Source: Curvularia sp. ZM96
Taxonomy: Eukaryota; Ascomycota; Dothideomycetes; Pleosporales; Pleosporaceae
DNA: 64,000 nucleotides
Direction: 5' to 3'
Assembly: GCA_022457065.1 (NCBI GenBank)
Contig: JAJGBQ010000004.1
Span: forward strand, 2,852,001-2,916,000
Shown in pieces: positions 11,699 through 23,886 of this stretch (position 1 is the first letter of the stretch; every line of letters starts with the position of its first letter). Made by a program: the position numbers and the translations under genes. The notes beneath the pieces were generated by a model that saw only the letters and a list, made by a program, of their open reading frames with translations, made no database searches and was not told where the DNA came from.

Positions 11699-12404
11699 GG
11701 CGGAGATTCAGGAAGCCAGGAAGAAATGACGTAAACAACGTGTATGAAGATTGGTTGAAGGTTGTTGTATGTGCTCAGATGGCTGTGGAAGGAATGGCTA
11801 AGCAAGATCAATGCTTTGTTCTTTTAGGCAGACTCCGAGATAAGTTCAAGAATATACTATAGATCTAAGAAGATTTTCTCAAGAAAGGACCAGCCAGTAG
11901 GCCTATATGTACGTGGTACTGTGGTGTTTATCTGCGGAGGTACATCTTAAAGTCCGGCCAACTAATTTTAGCGTATCTACGGATTTAGACAAAGTTGCAC
12001 ATCAGCACAAAGTGCATATTATGACTAAAGAACCGTCTAACCAATTTCTATTGGCTGCACATATTTGAGCCCTGATTCAGAAATCTGACTTTGGTAGGTT
12101 AAGATTACAGAAGAAATAGCACGACGTGGGACGAATCTTCTGCGAGTTCAAGTAAAACTGGAGGGACGGCGTCAAATCTACGGCGGTGGGACGCTTCGTT
12201 TTGGAGGCGGTGCTGCTATTGAGCCCTCAGAATGGGACTGCATGTCTAGAAATGTGCGCTAAGCTAATTGTGAGGATGCGCGAAAATGTGACACAGTGGT
12301 AGGTAAAGGAGGGAGTACGGTTGTGTGGTTTTGTAAAGACTGTACCTATGCGGCAGTCGTGATGTGACGATTGCAGATCGCTACAACTTTGAAATACCCA
12401 GAAA
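11699..12404. other. Intergenic, 0.7 kb
   Basis: Holds the promoter of the short-chain dehydrogenase and the 3' end of the fusion gene. It is moderately AT-rich and no further gene is visible. Confidence 0.5.
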
Positions 12405-14286
12405 CTAACTAACAACACTAGTCTGAACGTGAGCTTGATGAGATAATGACTCCGCTCTCAGCTCCTTTGCAACAACCTCAGGCATGTTCAGTCGACTTTG
12501 CTGCACAATTCCCCTTCCTGCACCAGCCATCTGAAGCTGCGGCATGTCTTTCTGCACTGCCGCTATTCCACCTTTCACGCTACTTGCGGTGATACCCTTA
12601 GCGCGGAGTACGCTTGTGGCGACTCGGGCTGTATCGCCCTGATAGCAGACGATGTATACTTGCTTACCAACGAGATCGTGTGCACTGATACGATCATGAG
12701 TAAAAGTGGCCTCTAGTTCCTTCCACTGTTTCTCGAGTATGGTAGCATCGAAGAAGGGACTAAGTGTAGAGGCATTGCAGCTTTGCAGTGGCAAGTTGCA
12801 TGAACCTGGAATGTGGCTTATGCTGAAGTCCTCAGGCTTTCTTAGGTCAAGTAGAACTGTCCTAGGACCTTCTTTTTGTACCATGTTGGCGAACTGCGAC
12901 AGTATATCCCTTGGTTCCAGTTCCCATGCTTCGTCGTAGCGGTAAAGGTCGACAGCTCTGAGGTTCTGTATGCATGTTAGAGCTTGGATTCATAAGGTGA
13001 GAAGGCTCAAACCATACCTCGTTCTTTATTGAAGGGAATGCCTCGCTACCGAGCTTCTCGAAATACTCGTCGATATACTGGTATGGCAAATCACAGCAGA
13101 TGAAGGCGCAATCAATAAGTCCGCCAGGCCCAGCCAGCTCACGAAGAGTGCCAGCTGTCTTTCTCTTCTCGAGATAGTTGAATAATCCTTCTACTGTTAG
13201 CGCAGCACGAAAGTACCTAAGAGCAACATACCCTGAAGATTGAAGCCAGATGATGGTCCACAAATCAGTCCTTCGCGGCAAAGCTTCAAAGAGAGGTCAA
13301 AAGCATCCTTTGAGCCTACTTCCTCGATCGCGTCGACGGAATCACGCCATGGGAATTCAACAGGAGCCAACAAGGCAAAAGACCTAGGCCCAGGAACACG
13401 ATCTCCAGGAGCCGTGCAAATGCTACACAACATGTTAGCTGCTGCCTTGACCACTTTACAATGAATGTCACACACCCCAGCCGGAACGTAGATGGCTTTG
13501 CCGACTTGAAAAATTGCCCTAAGCCCGTCATGGTGCCCGATGTACCCAAACCAGCACATATCAGGCGAATGTTTGGCAGTTGTTCAAGTATCTGAGGTCC
13601 AGTCCAGCGGACATGCGATTGCCAGTTCTACCAAAGTTAGCAAGGGTTATGCTGGTTTAGACTGTACCAATAACATACTGTGGGGTTCTCGTATTGATTC
13701 AGATTCAAAACTGATTCATTTTCCTCTGCCAACTTCCTAGCTTGTTGTATACCGCCTCTGAGATCTCGAGGTTCTGGTTGGGAGGGTCCTCCAAAAAGCG
13801 TTCTAAGTAGGTTCAGTAGGAAGTAAATTTGGCACGGTGGCATGCTCACATGTCCAGTCCAAAGAACTGCATGAGTCGGAGTTTAGGACCGCTCGTCTTA
13901 TTGCTCAAGAACGCACGAATATCCTGAATCCCGTGGTTGATGCGGGAAGCCAAGGCTAGCGAGATCACTGTAGAACCAGAGGAATATTCCACGACAGTTT
14001 TCGACTTGCATGGCTTTACTCCGTCTGCTAGCATGTTCAATGCTGTTTGGAAGGTATTAGTGAGTAAGCAACAACTTTGAAGCGTCCACATACCAGGAAA
14101 GAGCTTGACATTATTCGCCGGATGCATAGACATCATCTTTGCGTGGATACGAACACCATCATCGTAGAATGGGTTGAGACTGGGAGGTATCTCCACTAGA
14201 GGAAGCATTGGTTGACAATCAGGATCAAAATAATCTCGAAGAGCCTCAGGGCCCGAGTAAGCATTCAGATAGTTTCGTGGAGCCAT
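12405..14286 (-). CDS. Cysteine-synthase-like PLP enzyme fused to a rhodanese domain
   Basis: Seven exons are proposed (14286-14094, 14042-13850, 13802-13679, 13627-13476, 13422-13232, 13187-13018, 12965-12405); the sum gives 527 aa in phase. Residues 1 to about 365 form a fold-type II PLP enzyme: HPANNVKLFP carries the Schiff-base lysine, SSGSTVISLAL is the phosphate-type loop, followed by GTSGTMTG and GICTAPGDRVPG. The C-terminal 150 residues are rhodanese-like with LLDLRKPEDF and the active loop CYQGDTAR, whose Cys matches GlpE-type sulfurtransferases. Inference: the rhodanese domain handles sulfane sulfur for the PLP domain. The acceptor of the fifth intron is ambiguous (AG at 13188, 13191 or 13194, all in frame). 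An upstream in-frame ATG at 14478 could add 64 residues. It diverges from an MFS transporter. Confidence 0.85.
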
Positions 14287-15301
14287 CTTGGTATCGAAAA
14301 CAAAGTTCAAGCTGACAGAACATGTGGAGTTCAAGAGCTGAGAGGCTCTGCTCTTTAATTCATGATAACACCCCGAAAGTGTTTCAGATTTTGAGCACCA
14401 AAGGGTGCACCAAGGCAGCTGACGTGCAATGGTTGAGCACGCTAACACAGGTGCTCTCGAATACGAGCGCAAATACACGCGTCTTACGACGGTTCAAGCA
14501 TGGCTAGTCAACATTAGCGTCTCGGGCAATTTTCTTTGAGAAAAAACTGGCCCAAGAATAAAGTAATTGGATAGCAAGATCTCGGCAAAGATGCTTTTAA
14601 TCTTCTTAAGCGGGCTGGTATACGGAGTAGAGTGAAAGATCCGGGGTACCATACTGATTGCCCGTTTATGACATAGCGCCGGCATTGAGATGCCTCCAAG
14701 CATGTTTTGTCTTACATTGTTCAGAATAATATCCATCTAATAATATCCATCGTCAGCTCTTCTCTAGAACGTTAACAGTGCCCACGTACTTGGCAATGTT
14801 CAAGTGACAATAGTCAGACTTTTTTTGGGATCTGCAATATGACACGCGTTGTTCGTGTTGAATTTCAAGGATGCTACCATGTGTGGCACCTTGATGTTCG
14901 TACCAGAATGCATGCACCTACCTAGCTAGGTACAAGTAGACTGCCAAGAGGGTTCGGCTGCATACCGGAGTAAATCAACCCATGAGCATGTTTGAGCATG
15001 TTTAGCGCCAACGTCAATACAGGCCCTTCGGAGTGCACTGTATGTCGGCGACATGCATGTCAAGTGAAGGGTTGCGATATGTCGGTGTAGAACTATTTGG
15101 AACCGGTAAGCGCATAAGCATTGACACGTTGATGCTTACAAAATATGTAATCGGCGTTCACCGCAGTATTCTCTTGCTACTTTGAGTTCTGTTAATATAT
15201 CTGCCACCATCACGATTGAGGCGTTTACGTCGCTCTTTTTTTCGTTTTCCGTCTTCTTTTGGACCGGAAGCTAAACACTGCTTCATCACGTTGAGCTCGT
15301 G
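14287..15301. promoter_or_regulatory. Divergent promoter region, 1 kb
   Basis: Separates the minus-strand cysteine-synthase/rhodanese gene from the plus-strand MFS gene, so it must hold both promoters. It includes T-rich stretches just before the MFS ATG (about 15235-15260) and a repeated GAGCATGTTT at about 14987-15004. No gene is seen inside. Confidence 0.45.
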
Positions 15302-17475
15302 ATGGCTACGAGCATTCCCAAAGACCCACCAGTCGAGGACATGGTAACGGAGAAGTCACCTTCACATCTGGAAGACGGTAAACCAATGTTCAACGACCAA
15401 ACCAGTAAGTCATACAACAACATAAACGCAACCTTACGCTGACCCAATCAGACTATGTACCAGTGAAGACCGTTATCACAGTGAGTGCAATCATCTCCAA
15501 ACCCGCTTGCATTGCTCACATGCAATGCAGATCTTTCTTGCTTGTGCAAGCGTAGATCTCTTGGCTTTGATAGATCAGACCACTCTTGGAGCCAGTTTAA
15601 CTATTGTCAGCAGAGCAGTTGACGCTGACAGCGAGAGAGCCTGGATTGCAGGAGCGTATTTTCTTACGTCAACCTCTTTCCAGCTATTGTATGGACGCCT
15701 TTCCGACATCTGGTCTCGCAAAGTCATCTTGATGATCGGCATTGGAATCTTTTTCTTCGGATCACTTGCTGCTTCCTTGGCGCAGTCCGCTGTTCAGCTC
15801 ATTATCTTCCGCGCATTCACGGGCATTGGAGGCGGTGGTTTGATGACAGTGGCGCAACTTATCGTATTAATCCCTCCCTGTTGTTGACTTTGCATTAAAC
15901 TAACAAGCTTTACAGGTATCTGATATTGTTCCACTACGTGAAAGAGGCAAGTATCAAGGTATATTGGTGAGTCACACAATATCCTTGTTGAAAAAAAGTA
16001 CTCATGTCAGTACAGGGTGCAGTTGTGGCACTAGCAAACGGCATTGGTCCTATCATTGGTGGTGCACTGGCGTCCCAAAGCCCAGACTCTTGGTAAGCCC
16101 ATCCAAAGCAAAGGCATAACATGTGCTGATAATGCCAAAGGAGATGGATATTCCGACTGAACTTGTTTCTATGCCTCCTAACCACTGGCTTTGTCACCTT
16201 CTTCATGCCATTGAGAAAGGTCAACGGCGATTGGAAAAAGTAAGTGATCCGAGATATCTGCCTATACATAACTAAGGGGACCAGAAAAGTAGCGGCAATA
16301 GATTTTCTGGGGACTTTCTTGGCTCTCGCTGGATCCACATTACTAGTGGTACGTGTGTACTACCCCGATCAGAGTACCCAACTGACCGCGCTAGCTCGCA
16401 CTGACATGGGCTGGAGGCGAATACACGTGGAACTCCGCTCATGTCATTGCTACTCTTGCTCTTGGCGCAGCAGTTTCAGCGATCTTCATTTGTTGGCAAT
16501 GGAAGGGTACTAGCGTGCCCCTAATTCCGAGTAAGTTGGAGTCTGGGATGCAGTGAAACTTGTACTAATCATGCCTAGTGGAGATATTTACCTCGAAAGT
16601 AGTCAATGGTGCGATGCTGACAATGTTTGTCAATGGCTGGAACTTCCTGATCCAGATCTTCTACATACCCTCTTTCTACCAATTGGTCTTTGGATACTCT
16701 GCCGTGAAATCTGCGGCGCTCTTATTACCCATTACAATTACGCAAAGTATGTCTATACTGTTGAGCATGGATGATATGATTGCTAACATGTCTTAGCGTT
16801 TTTCAGCACATTCTCGGGTCTTGTCGTACACTGGACTGGGCGTTATCGAGAGTGCCTTTTGTTGGGGTGGGCGCTATGGGCTGTTGGGTTGGGTTTGTTC
16901 TCGACACTTGACAGCGCCTCGCTTGGGAAGCAGATCGGTTACGCTCTTCTGGCCGGTGTTGGACTTGGAAACACGCTGCAACCTAGCTTGATCGCAGTGC
17001 AAGCTGGAGTCGAACGTAAGCACATGGCGGTCGTCACAGTAAGATACATCTGCACCTGTGGAATTGATCATACGAGACTAATGCCGAGTAGTCGACGCGT
17101 AACTTCATACGCAACCTTGGAGGTACCCTCGGTCTAGCCATTGCAGGGACTATTATTAATAATGCTGTCCGTCATTCTCTGGAACCATACAGCCTCTCTC
17201 GGAAAGACATGCAATTGCTTCTCAACTCACCAGAGCTATTCCGCGAGTCAGTTGGGACGCAGGATATGGAGCAAATCCGTGCTTCACTCGCGCTAGCGTA
17301 CAAACAGGGCTTTCGAATTATCTTCATTGTGGGTGCGTCACTAAATGCTGCTGCTTTTGTTGCTGCGTGGTTTTTGATGCCGCAGGTTGAGCTTGACAGG
17401 AAAGACGATGCTCAGCTAAAGGAAGAAGGTAAAAAGAGGGACGAGGAGAAGCGTAAGAAGCGTTCAGAAACTTAG
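15302..17475 (+). CDS. MFS drug:H+ antiporter-like transporter, 561 aa
   Basis: Eleven exons are proposed (15302-15404, 15452-15480, 15531-15863, 15916-15966, 16016-16092, 16141-16239, 16285-16348, 16395-16530, 16579-16746, 16797-17038, 17092-17475) and close in phase. After a hydrophilic N-terminus of about 45 residues come multiple membrane helices. The MFS motif A-like GRLSDIWSRK follows helix 2 and a glycine-rich FTGIGGGGLMTVAQLI helix follows. The length and pattern (LTWAGGEYTW, IFYIPSFYQLVFGYSA) fit the 14-helix DHA2 family of fungal multidrug and toxin exporters. The tail is highly charged. It is probably in the plasma membrane. It is divergent from the PLP/rhodanese enzyme and may export its product or protect against it (inference). 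The unusually dense intron pattern is typical of fungal MFS genes. Confidence 0.9.
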
Positions 17476-18434
17476 ACTGTCTAGTTATTGCTGTTGTGAT
17501 AAATACGGCACAGTAGCCTACTGGCGCTTAGGCAAGGTAGTTTACTACAAAAGCAATGCCAACAAACCATAGGACAATCTTGTGACTTTGTTTGGGCTAT
17601 TTGTGCGTGTAGGTCTCGCCATACGTGAGCAGGACCAGACACGTTAACCGGATAGGTTGGTTTAGACTATGCTAAGCCTTCCCCTGGCTAAAGCACATGT
17701 CCGATGGAAGGGCCGACGGTAAACTTAGTTGTGGGTTGTGGCACGCATCCCCGGTTGTCTTACCGATATGTTTGTGCTCATATATATATATGTCCGAACT
17801 TCCCACGTCGGCAGTAGTCACCGGAACACATCACGCCGCCATGAAATCTAGAAGGATGGCTGAATGTGCAAAATACTGGTATTTTTGATGAGTTTGCTAC
17901 TTCAAAGTGTTCTTGTAGACTGTCTTCTGTCTAGAGGCATGCCGGCTCAGTGCGTACCGAACGACACTCGTCAGTTCGATCAATCTTTATTCATTCCTAC
18001 AGTGCAGCTATGCTAATGCCTAGAATAAGAGTGGAGGTAGTCAAAGAATAGAAAAAAGCTTTCTGAAACTATTTGTACGTGTCCATATCCGCTGACCTCG
18101 AGTCGGAAAACATGGCGACTTTGGTTGGTAGAAACATGATAAGTGCCAGATGCTGCGGCGGGATCAGTACGTACATCATTCTGGAAGAACACATTCTTCT
18201 TCGATTATGTTAGTGTCTCACTAAATCCCTGTAGCCGTTGACATGTGGCTGCTGGTCCGTTCGTCTCTCTTTCTTTTCTTCATGCCATTTCTTCTTTCTC
18301 GCCTCCTCATCCGAAGAAACAAACACGCCCAACATCAACAATGCGACCCCTGAAGCTTGCATGAACTCATTTCCTTTCATGATTTTTCGATAGTTTGATT
18401 GATTCATACTGCTTTTCTTTCTCTCCGACCGCGC
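17476..18434. other. Intergenic, convergent, about 1 kb
   Basis: Region between the converging 3' ends of the MFS and CorA-like genes. It contains a short TATATATATA run near 17781. No convincing ORF or RNA. Confidence 0.5.
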
Positions 18435-20036
18435 TTATTTCATATCCAGCGCCGCTACCACTTCCTTTTCCTTCTTCTTCCACAACAGCCACGTGCCCAT
18501 CATCACTGCCAATGTCAGCACAAAAGTGACGACAAAGTAAAGCCACAACCAGGATGAGTACATCCGCCCGTCGAGGCCAGTGTTGAAATCGAAAAACGCA
18601 GTGCTGAAGAATGTCTGGTTTGGGGTCAAATAAGTAAAAACGATATATAGCTTTTTCGGAACTCACGGCCGTAAAAGTCGCCGGAAGAAAGAAAATCGTC
18701 ATTGCAGCGATGATCCTCATTATGGCGCTATCGCGCGAAGTCGAAACGGCTACGCTTTGCGAAGACTTCGCCAGGCTGGTGCTCGTGCTGGCCAAGCTAA
18801 GGCTAATGGCTGCGTCGCGTTGAGCAATGCTACTGTATACCTACAGGGGTCAATGTGGTTTCTAGATTGATTTCTTCGAGGGTGCGTACCGTCTGAACGA
18901 GAGCCTGTCCTCGTTTGGAAAGGTACTCCGTGCTGTCCTGGTATCCGGTGTTCCAGGCGCGAAGATGAGCATGTGTTTCTAGGAGTAGATGTGTGACGTG
19001 CGATATCTCGTCGTCTGGCTCATTGTGAGCCATGGCCTGCTGTCGATATCGTTCCGTGACTTCGTCCATAAAATCAAGCAGGCGTGCAGTGCTCTTACAA
19101 ATCCGAGCACTGTAAGCCAACCCAGTATTCGTTGCGTTCAGGTTCCTTGTGAGCAACGTGAAATCAAGGCTGGGCAAGTCTACACTACCGCGATGATCGA
19201 ATCGAACGCCGAGTGTTCGCGTATGCAAGTAGATCTGCTGATCCAACTTCCTGAGCACTCTGCGTAGTTCCTCGAGATTATATCGGGCAATAATGCTAGG
19301 AATAAGAAAAGCAGATGCGTTTGCAGCTCCATCCTGAATCGCGTGTGTGAAGCGGTCGAGGTTAGCAGTTGTGAGGCCATGCATGAAAATGTACATGTGT
19401 CGACTGGGAAAATGATAAGTTAAGGAGAGGCCAGCGGACATGTAGTCGATCGCGCCTGGAACTGATTGCACAACGAAACCTTTCAGGATGTATTAGCGAG
19501 CTCTTCTGTTCTAGTATCTCAGCACCTACTGAGATAGTTCTCTCGAGCATCATGAAGTGGTGTGCGCGACAAGTGCGCGGGTAGTTGAGGTTGGGTGAAG
19601 AAGTTGGCCGAGGCCTCTTGTTCTAGTATACTGGGGTAGGACTCTGGTATGCGTGCAAAAGGTGCAATGCGGGTGTATGTTTGTAGAGATAAAGGAATAG
19701 GTGCTAAGCATCCATCACCCTGAAGCCTTAATCGTTGCGAATAGCTAGGTTCCAATTAGTGTTTTCCACTGATATTAAGCTCAGGTGCGCACACAAAAGT
19801 TTGATTGTCTCATGATCTGGCTGCAGAGCACTTGCGTTACTTGTCGGTTGTGTTCGGTAGTCATGTTCAATGTACATCTCAAGCAGACTCTTTGTGACTT
19901 GAAGCCTCTGTGCAGTCCCGTCGCTGCGTACCTCGATTAGCGATACGGGGGTATTGTTATCTTCAATGAAGCTCGTTGGATCGAAGCTTAGATTCGTGCC
20001 TAAGGACGGTGCTGCCCTGCGGATTGAGGTCCTCAT
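18435..20036 (-). CDS. CorA-like two-helix membrane protein, 466 aa
   Basis: Five exons (20036-19795, 19744-19530, 19479-18890, 18840-18667, 18614-18435) joined through introns of 49-52 nt with CTAAT-type branch sites; the sum is in phase. The bulk is helical and soluble. Near the C-terminus RDSAIMRIIAAMTIFFLPAT starts the first membrane helix and LWLYFVVTFVLTLAVMM the second, ending in a lysine/glutamate-rich tail. This is the CorA Mg2+-channel topology common in fungal CorA-like proteins. The canonical GMN selectivity motif after helix 1 is absent (FFDFNTGLDG instead), so magnesium transport is doubtful. The N-terminal start is chosen as the first ATG in frame; an additional upstream exon cannot be excluded. 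Confidence 0.8.
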
Positions 20037-20668
20037 CTGACCGTAATAGGCCTGGAAGACTGAACTCTGAATGACTCTTCAGAAGGAGTGATTGGATAAT
20101 GTGGAAGTACTTGTAAAGAGCACAACAGCACACTGAATCTCGTATCACAGAAGCGGGTACAAGGAAACCATTTGTGACAACTTGTAGCTGAAGTATCAGC
20201 ACTCAGCCCCGTGGGAGCTAGCAACGGAACTTTTTGTGATTGGTCGTTGAGAAGAGGGGCATGAACACATCACAGCATACCAACTCATGTGACACTTTCT
20301 ACGATTACAACTGTTACTGCCTTTATCGTTGTCTTTCAAGCACCCTTGTTTGCAGGTGTGAGGTCAACATATCGTAGAGAATGTCAAATGCAATTTTAAA
20401 TCTCAAGGACAAACAAGGCTAAATTATGTAATGCTAGTAAAAACAGCCAAAAAAGAATGACTGACGATGTAAGTTGTTATTGATGAGTGTCATGTATCGA
20501 TGCACTAAAACATTTTGCATGTTCAAATATACCTAGGGTGTGCACACAGGCAAAGTCATTGGGGATATTCGAGGAATGCCTGATACCAGGGTGGAGACAA
20601 ACATTCAACAACCAGATGACATGCATTTCAAACAACACTCTCAGTGCTAGCCATATCAACTCATTTGC
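20037..20668. other. Intergenic, 630 bp
   Basis: AT-rich spacer upstream of the CorA-like gene. It has only short ORFs and no repeat or RNA signal. Confidence 0.45.
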
Positions 20669-21288
20669 TTAACCCTGTATCCGCAGCACGTCCTCCAGTT
20701 CACCACGCACCATTCCACAACACCCACGTAATAAAAAAACCCCTAGCAACACAACCCCAGTCCACGATCTCACCACATGCAATTCGCTTTCAATAAACCC
20801 TATCGAACCAGTAGCAAACCGTTCATCTACCAGCCGCCCTGGTCTCATCTCCGCACGCGGGTCATCAAACACCCCGGATTTCGAAATGAAGATAACCCCC
20901 ACGCCTGTGTCAATTCCAGTCTTCGTATCGGATCAGAAGTACATATCACAACATCCCTGCATGTATAAACACCCATGTTGAACGCAACACGGAGGTTCGT
21001 TGAGATGGAAGATGGTTTGTCTACCTTACTCGCGTTGCATTCGAACAGAACCAGAGCAGGAGACAGCGATGAAGGAAAGCTGACTGGCTGGCTGGCTAGT
21101 GGAGACACGCCGTACATGCCCCATCGCGCATTGCAACCAACCACCGAGAAACGCAAACGCGTGTACTACTTACCACCTACCTCTAGTAGCCCAAACCCTT
21201 CAGTCACGTACTCGATGGTAGCCATCAGCACCAGCACCAGCGTCAGCACCAGCACGAGTACCATCCCAACACGTCCCCAACGCGCCAT
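20669..21288 (-). CDS. Candidate small two-helix membrane protein, 116 aa
   Basis: Proposed exons are 21288-21174 and 20904-20669, joined across a 269-nt GT-AG intron (donor GTAAGT), in phase. The N-terminus has a strongly hydrophobic helix (GMVLVLVLTLVLVLMATIEY), encoded by a CAGCAC-type hexamer repeat. A second helix follows near residue 95 (WTGVVLLGVFLLRGCCG). The intron is long for this region and may hide another exon. I recognise no family. The coding call rests on the splice-compatible frames and paired hydrophobic segments; the region could instead be non-coding repeat. Confidence 0.4.
21226..21255. repeat. CAGCAC-type hexamer repeat
   Basis: About five imperfect 6-bp units (CAGCAC/CAGCGT). 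On the minus strand they encode the leucine/valine helix of the candidate membrane protein. Confidence 0.6.
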
Positions 21289-23886
21289 CACATGACCCTT
21301 TCCCATCCCATCCCATCCCGTCCCGTCTCATCCATCCCTAACCCTAACCCGCTCCCCTGCGCACGGAGAACCATGACTTCTAATCTTAGCCGGAGAAATA
21401 ATTTTCGTCCCTTTTTCCTTCTTAGCCGTATTCATACTAGCTAAAAGATACCAAGATGGGGGAAAGACTATTGAACCGAGATAGATGTGTATGTGTGCCG
21501 TGCGTAGCTACACTAGTTAGGTGGGTGCACGAGGAAGGGGTTTGCGCGCGCGGGAAGCAAGGGAAAAGAGATGATGGGAAGTAGCGGGATTTGAGGTTTC
21601 ATGTAGAGACTTGGGGATAATTTGGGAGATGGGTATGGGAGGGAGGGAGATGAAGGTGTTTTGTTTACTTTGTTTGTTTGTTTACTGTGGTTTTTTGTTT
21701 GTTGGGGAGAGATCGAGATGGGAAATGTATTTTCGCGTAGAGAGAGGATGGCCTGATGGAGAGACACACAATGGCGCACGCTTCGACGTTCCACGACGCG
21801 AGCCACGCGACGTCGACACGCGAGCAAAGCCAAGGCAAGGCAAGGCAAGTCAGCCTCGCAGTCCGCCCCCAGGGTCCAGCGCTCCATCAAAAATAAAAAT
21901 CCAGGGACACACTTTCTCTCACACTTGATCGCCCTTCCCGTCCGTCCCTTTCGCCGTCGATAACCATCGTCCGTCCTTAGCTAACGGGCAGGGAGCGGAT
22001 ATTATGATCGCTTTCGCATTGTGGGTTAAGTCCACCCGTCCACATTCGTCCACGAACGAGTCAAGCAAAAAGGTTCAAGTGGGGAACGCGGTGATGCGAG
22101 GATGAACTGTGCGAAGAGGTCAGAGGGTCCCTTGTTTGCGGGACAAAAGTGGGGAAGGAGGATGATTAAGATGTTCTATCGGCCCGTCTGAGACTGATTC
22201 ATGCAGGTGGGTGGTTGAGTGGTGTTCTGACAATGACACGATGCTGTGGAACAATGGCGATAGGTTATGGTGATGAGGGGGAGGCAGGTTGCTTGGTGGG
22301 GATGTGGATGCAATGGAATCAGAAGAGACGAGAGCAACAAGAAGAGAGAATTGGGAAAGCCCGCACGGCGTCTTTTTCCATCCGTGTGTACTAGAATCCG
22401 ACACATGGTGGCGGTGGCGGCGCGACGCAGGGACGCCTTTGGATACGAAGAATATCTGTCATGCTGCCGTCGAGGGCATAACTTTTTCTAGCGCGCGCCC
22501 CCATTGCAATGGAAATAATAGCACAAACTGCATTGGCACCGGCACCGACACCGACACCGACTCTTACCCCAGGCAACGCACGCCAGTTGAAAAAGACACG
22601 TACGTACGCGTCCAAGTGTCGATCGCGCTGCTCGGAATTTAAAAAAAGTGTCACGCGGTGTTTGCTTCTCTCGTATTTCGCCATGCGAACGATGCTGCAG
22701 ATGATAATTCCTCTTTCGGAAGATGAGAGAAAACCAGGGTAAGTGTGAGCGGGCGCGGATAACGCGGGTCGCGCGAACGTGTGTCGATGCGAAGGAAGAG
22801 AGAAAGAAAGAGAAAAGATATGATAAGCAATTGCAGTCGTCGTTGCTCTCCTGCAGTATGACATCAATGTCTGCTCCGCCCCTCTCCATCCCCCAAATCT
22901 ATGTCCTGTATACTTTGTCCCCAGCCTCAGTACGCGCAGTCGGCAGCCTCACTGTACACGTAGTCTTCAACGTGACTGCGTGCAGATCTGCAGCGTGCAT
23001 AGTACAGAGACCAGGAATTGATAGGCTAGTATACTACAGCAGCAGGCGGTGTTTCTCCATATTTGCGTTATCTTGTGCTGATAGGAAAACTTTGTCGTGT
23101 GGTGATGCGGGGCACGAGAAACCAGAGGGAGCGGAATGGTCTTGGCGTGTCTGGAGTAGAGTGCGTCGAGGTTGTATGCCGTCATTCCCAGGATGCATGG
23201 GTGAGGCAGCTATGAACACCCAGTCCGAGAGAACCTCAGGCTTGGGTCTGTCATCCGTCATCATCATGTTCGGAGCAAGAGGGAAGCCGGGGATACGTTG
23301 CTCGTGGGTCCCGCGCTGCTCCAACTTATACGTATCCACATGCAAAAATGCGTCATTGGCACAAGGAGACACGATAGGGTTGCAAGGGAAGACTTCTTCT
23401 ATTGAGGTCGCTAGACTAGTGCGGATATCATGAGTCTTTCATATCCAAAACAAGATTCCAACAAGAGATATGGCAGAGATGCATGGCATACTAGATGATG
23501 CGATTGGCAAGACTAAGGAAATTACTGCTGATGGCGGGCGAACACTTCGCGATGGTGGCCAAGCTAACAAAACAAGCGGAGAGGGTATCATAACCTCTGA
23601 TAAGAGAGATGAAAAGGAAACAAAAATAAAAATAGAAAGAAAACGAGACCGTGTCGTTGCGCCAACAGTACGCCTGGTATTATGCGCTTAGTGTTCAAGG
23701 CAAGGGAGGATGAAACAAAGGCTGCAAGAGAGGTAGACGCGAGCTAGTCGGCAAATGAATGTACAAGAAGAGAGGGTTGTCGCCACGGACAGGGATGATG
23801 CATGAAGTGAGATGTCGTCTGTGCGTTTGAGGAATTGCGGGGAGGAGAGATGTTTCGAAACAAAAATGGCGTCTTTCTGATGGGCC
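21289..23886. other. Long intergenic region, 2.6 kb
   Basis: It has TCCCA pentamer repeats (about 21300-21335), a GGCAA run (about 21830-21848), an ACCGAC/ACCGGC hexamer run (22535-22560) and purine-rich stretches. Frames up to 236 codons occur on the plus strand at 22723-23433, but I see no domain and the composition does not look like protein. No gene is called. Confidence 0.45.
21336..21350. repeat. Interstitial telomere-like repeat
   Basis: CCCTAACCCTAACCC, two and a half copies of the TTAGGG-type telomere unit. It is 48 bp upstream of the candidate small gene's ATG on the minus strand. Short telobox-like motifs occur in some fungal promoters; an internal telomeric scar is the alternative. 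A shorter TAACCCTAA occurs at about 26653. Confidence 0.7.

Noticed and set aside
8681..20036. Classical secondary-metabolite cluster
   Set aside because: No PKS, NRPS, terpene synthase or RiPP signature is present; only the weaker three-gene idea is kept as a finding.
22723..23433. 236-codon plus-strand ORF
   Set aside because: No recognisable domain; the sequence covers repeats and purine-rich spacer, and other frames of similar length coexist.
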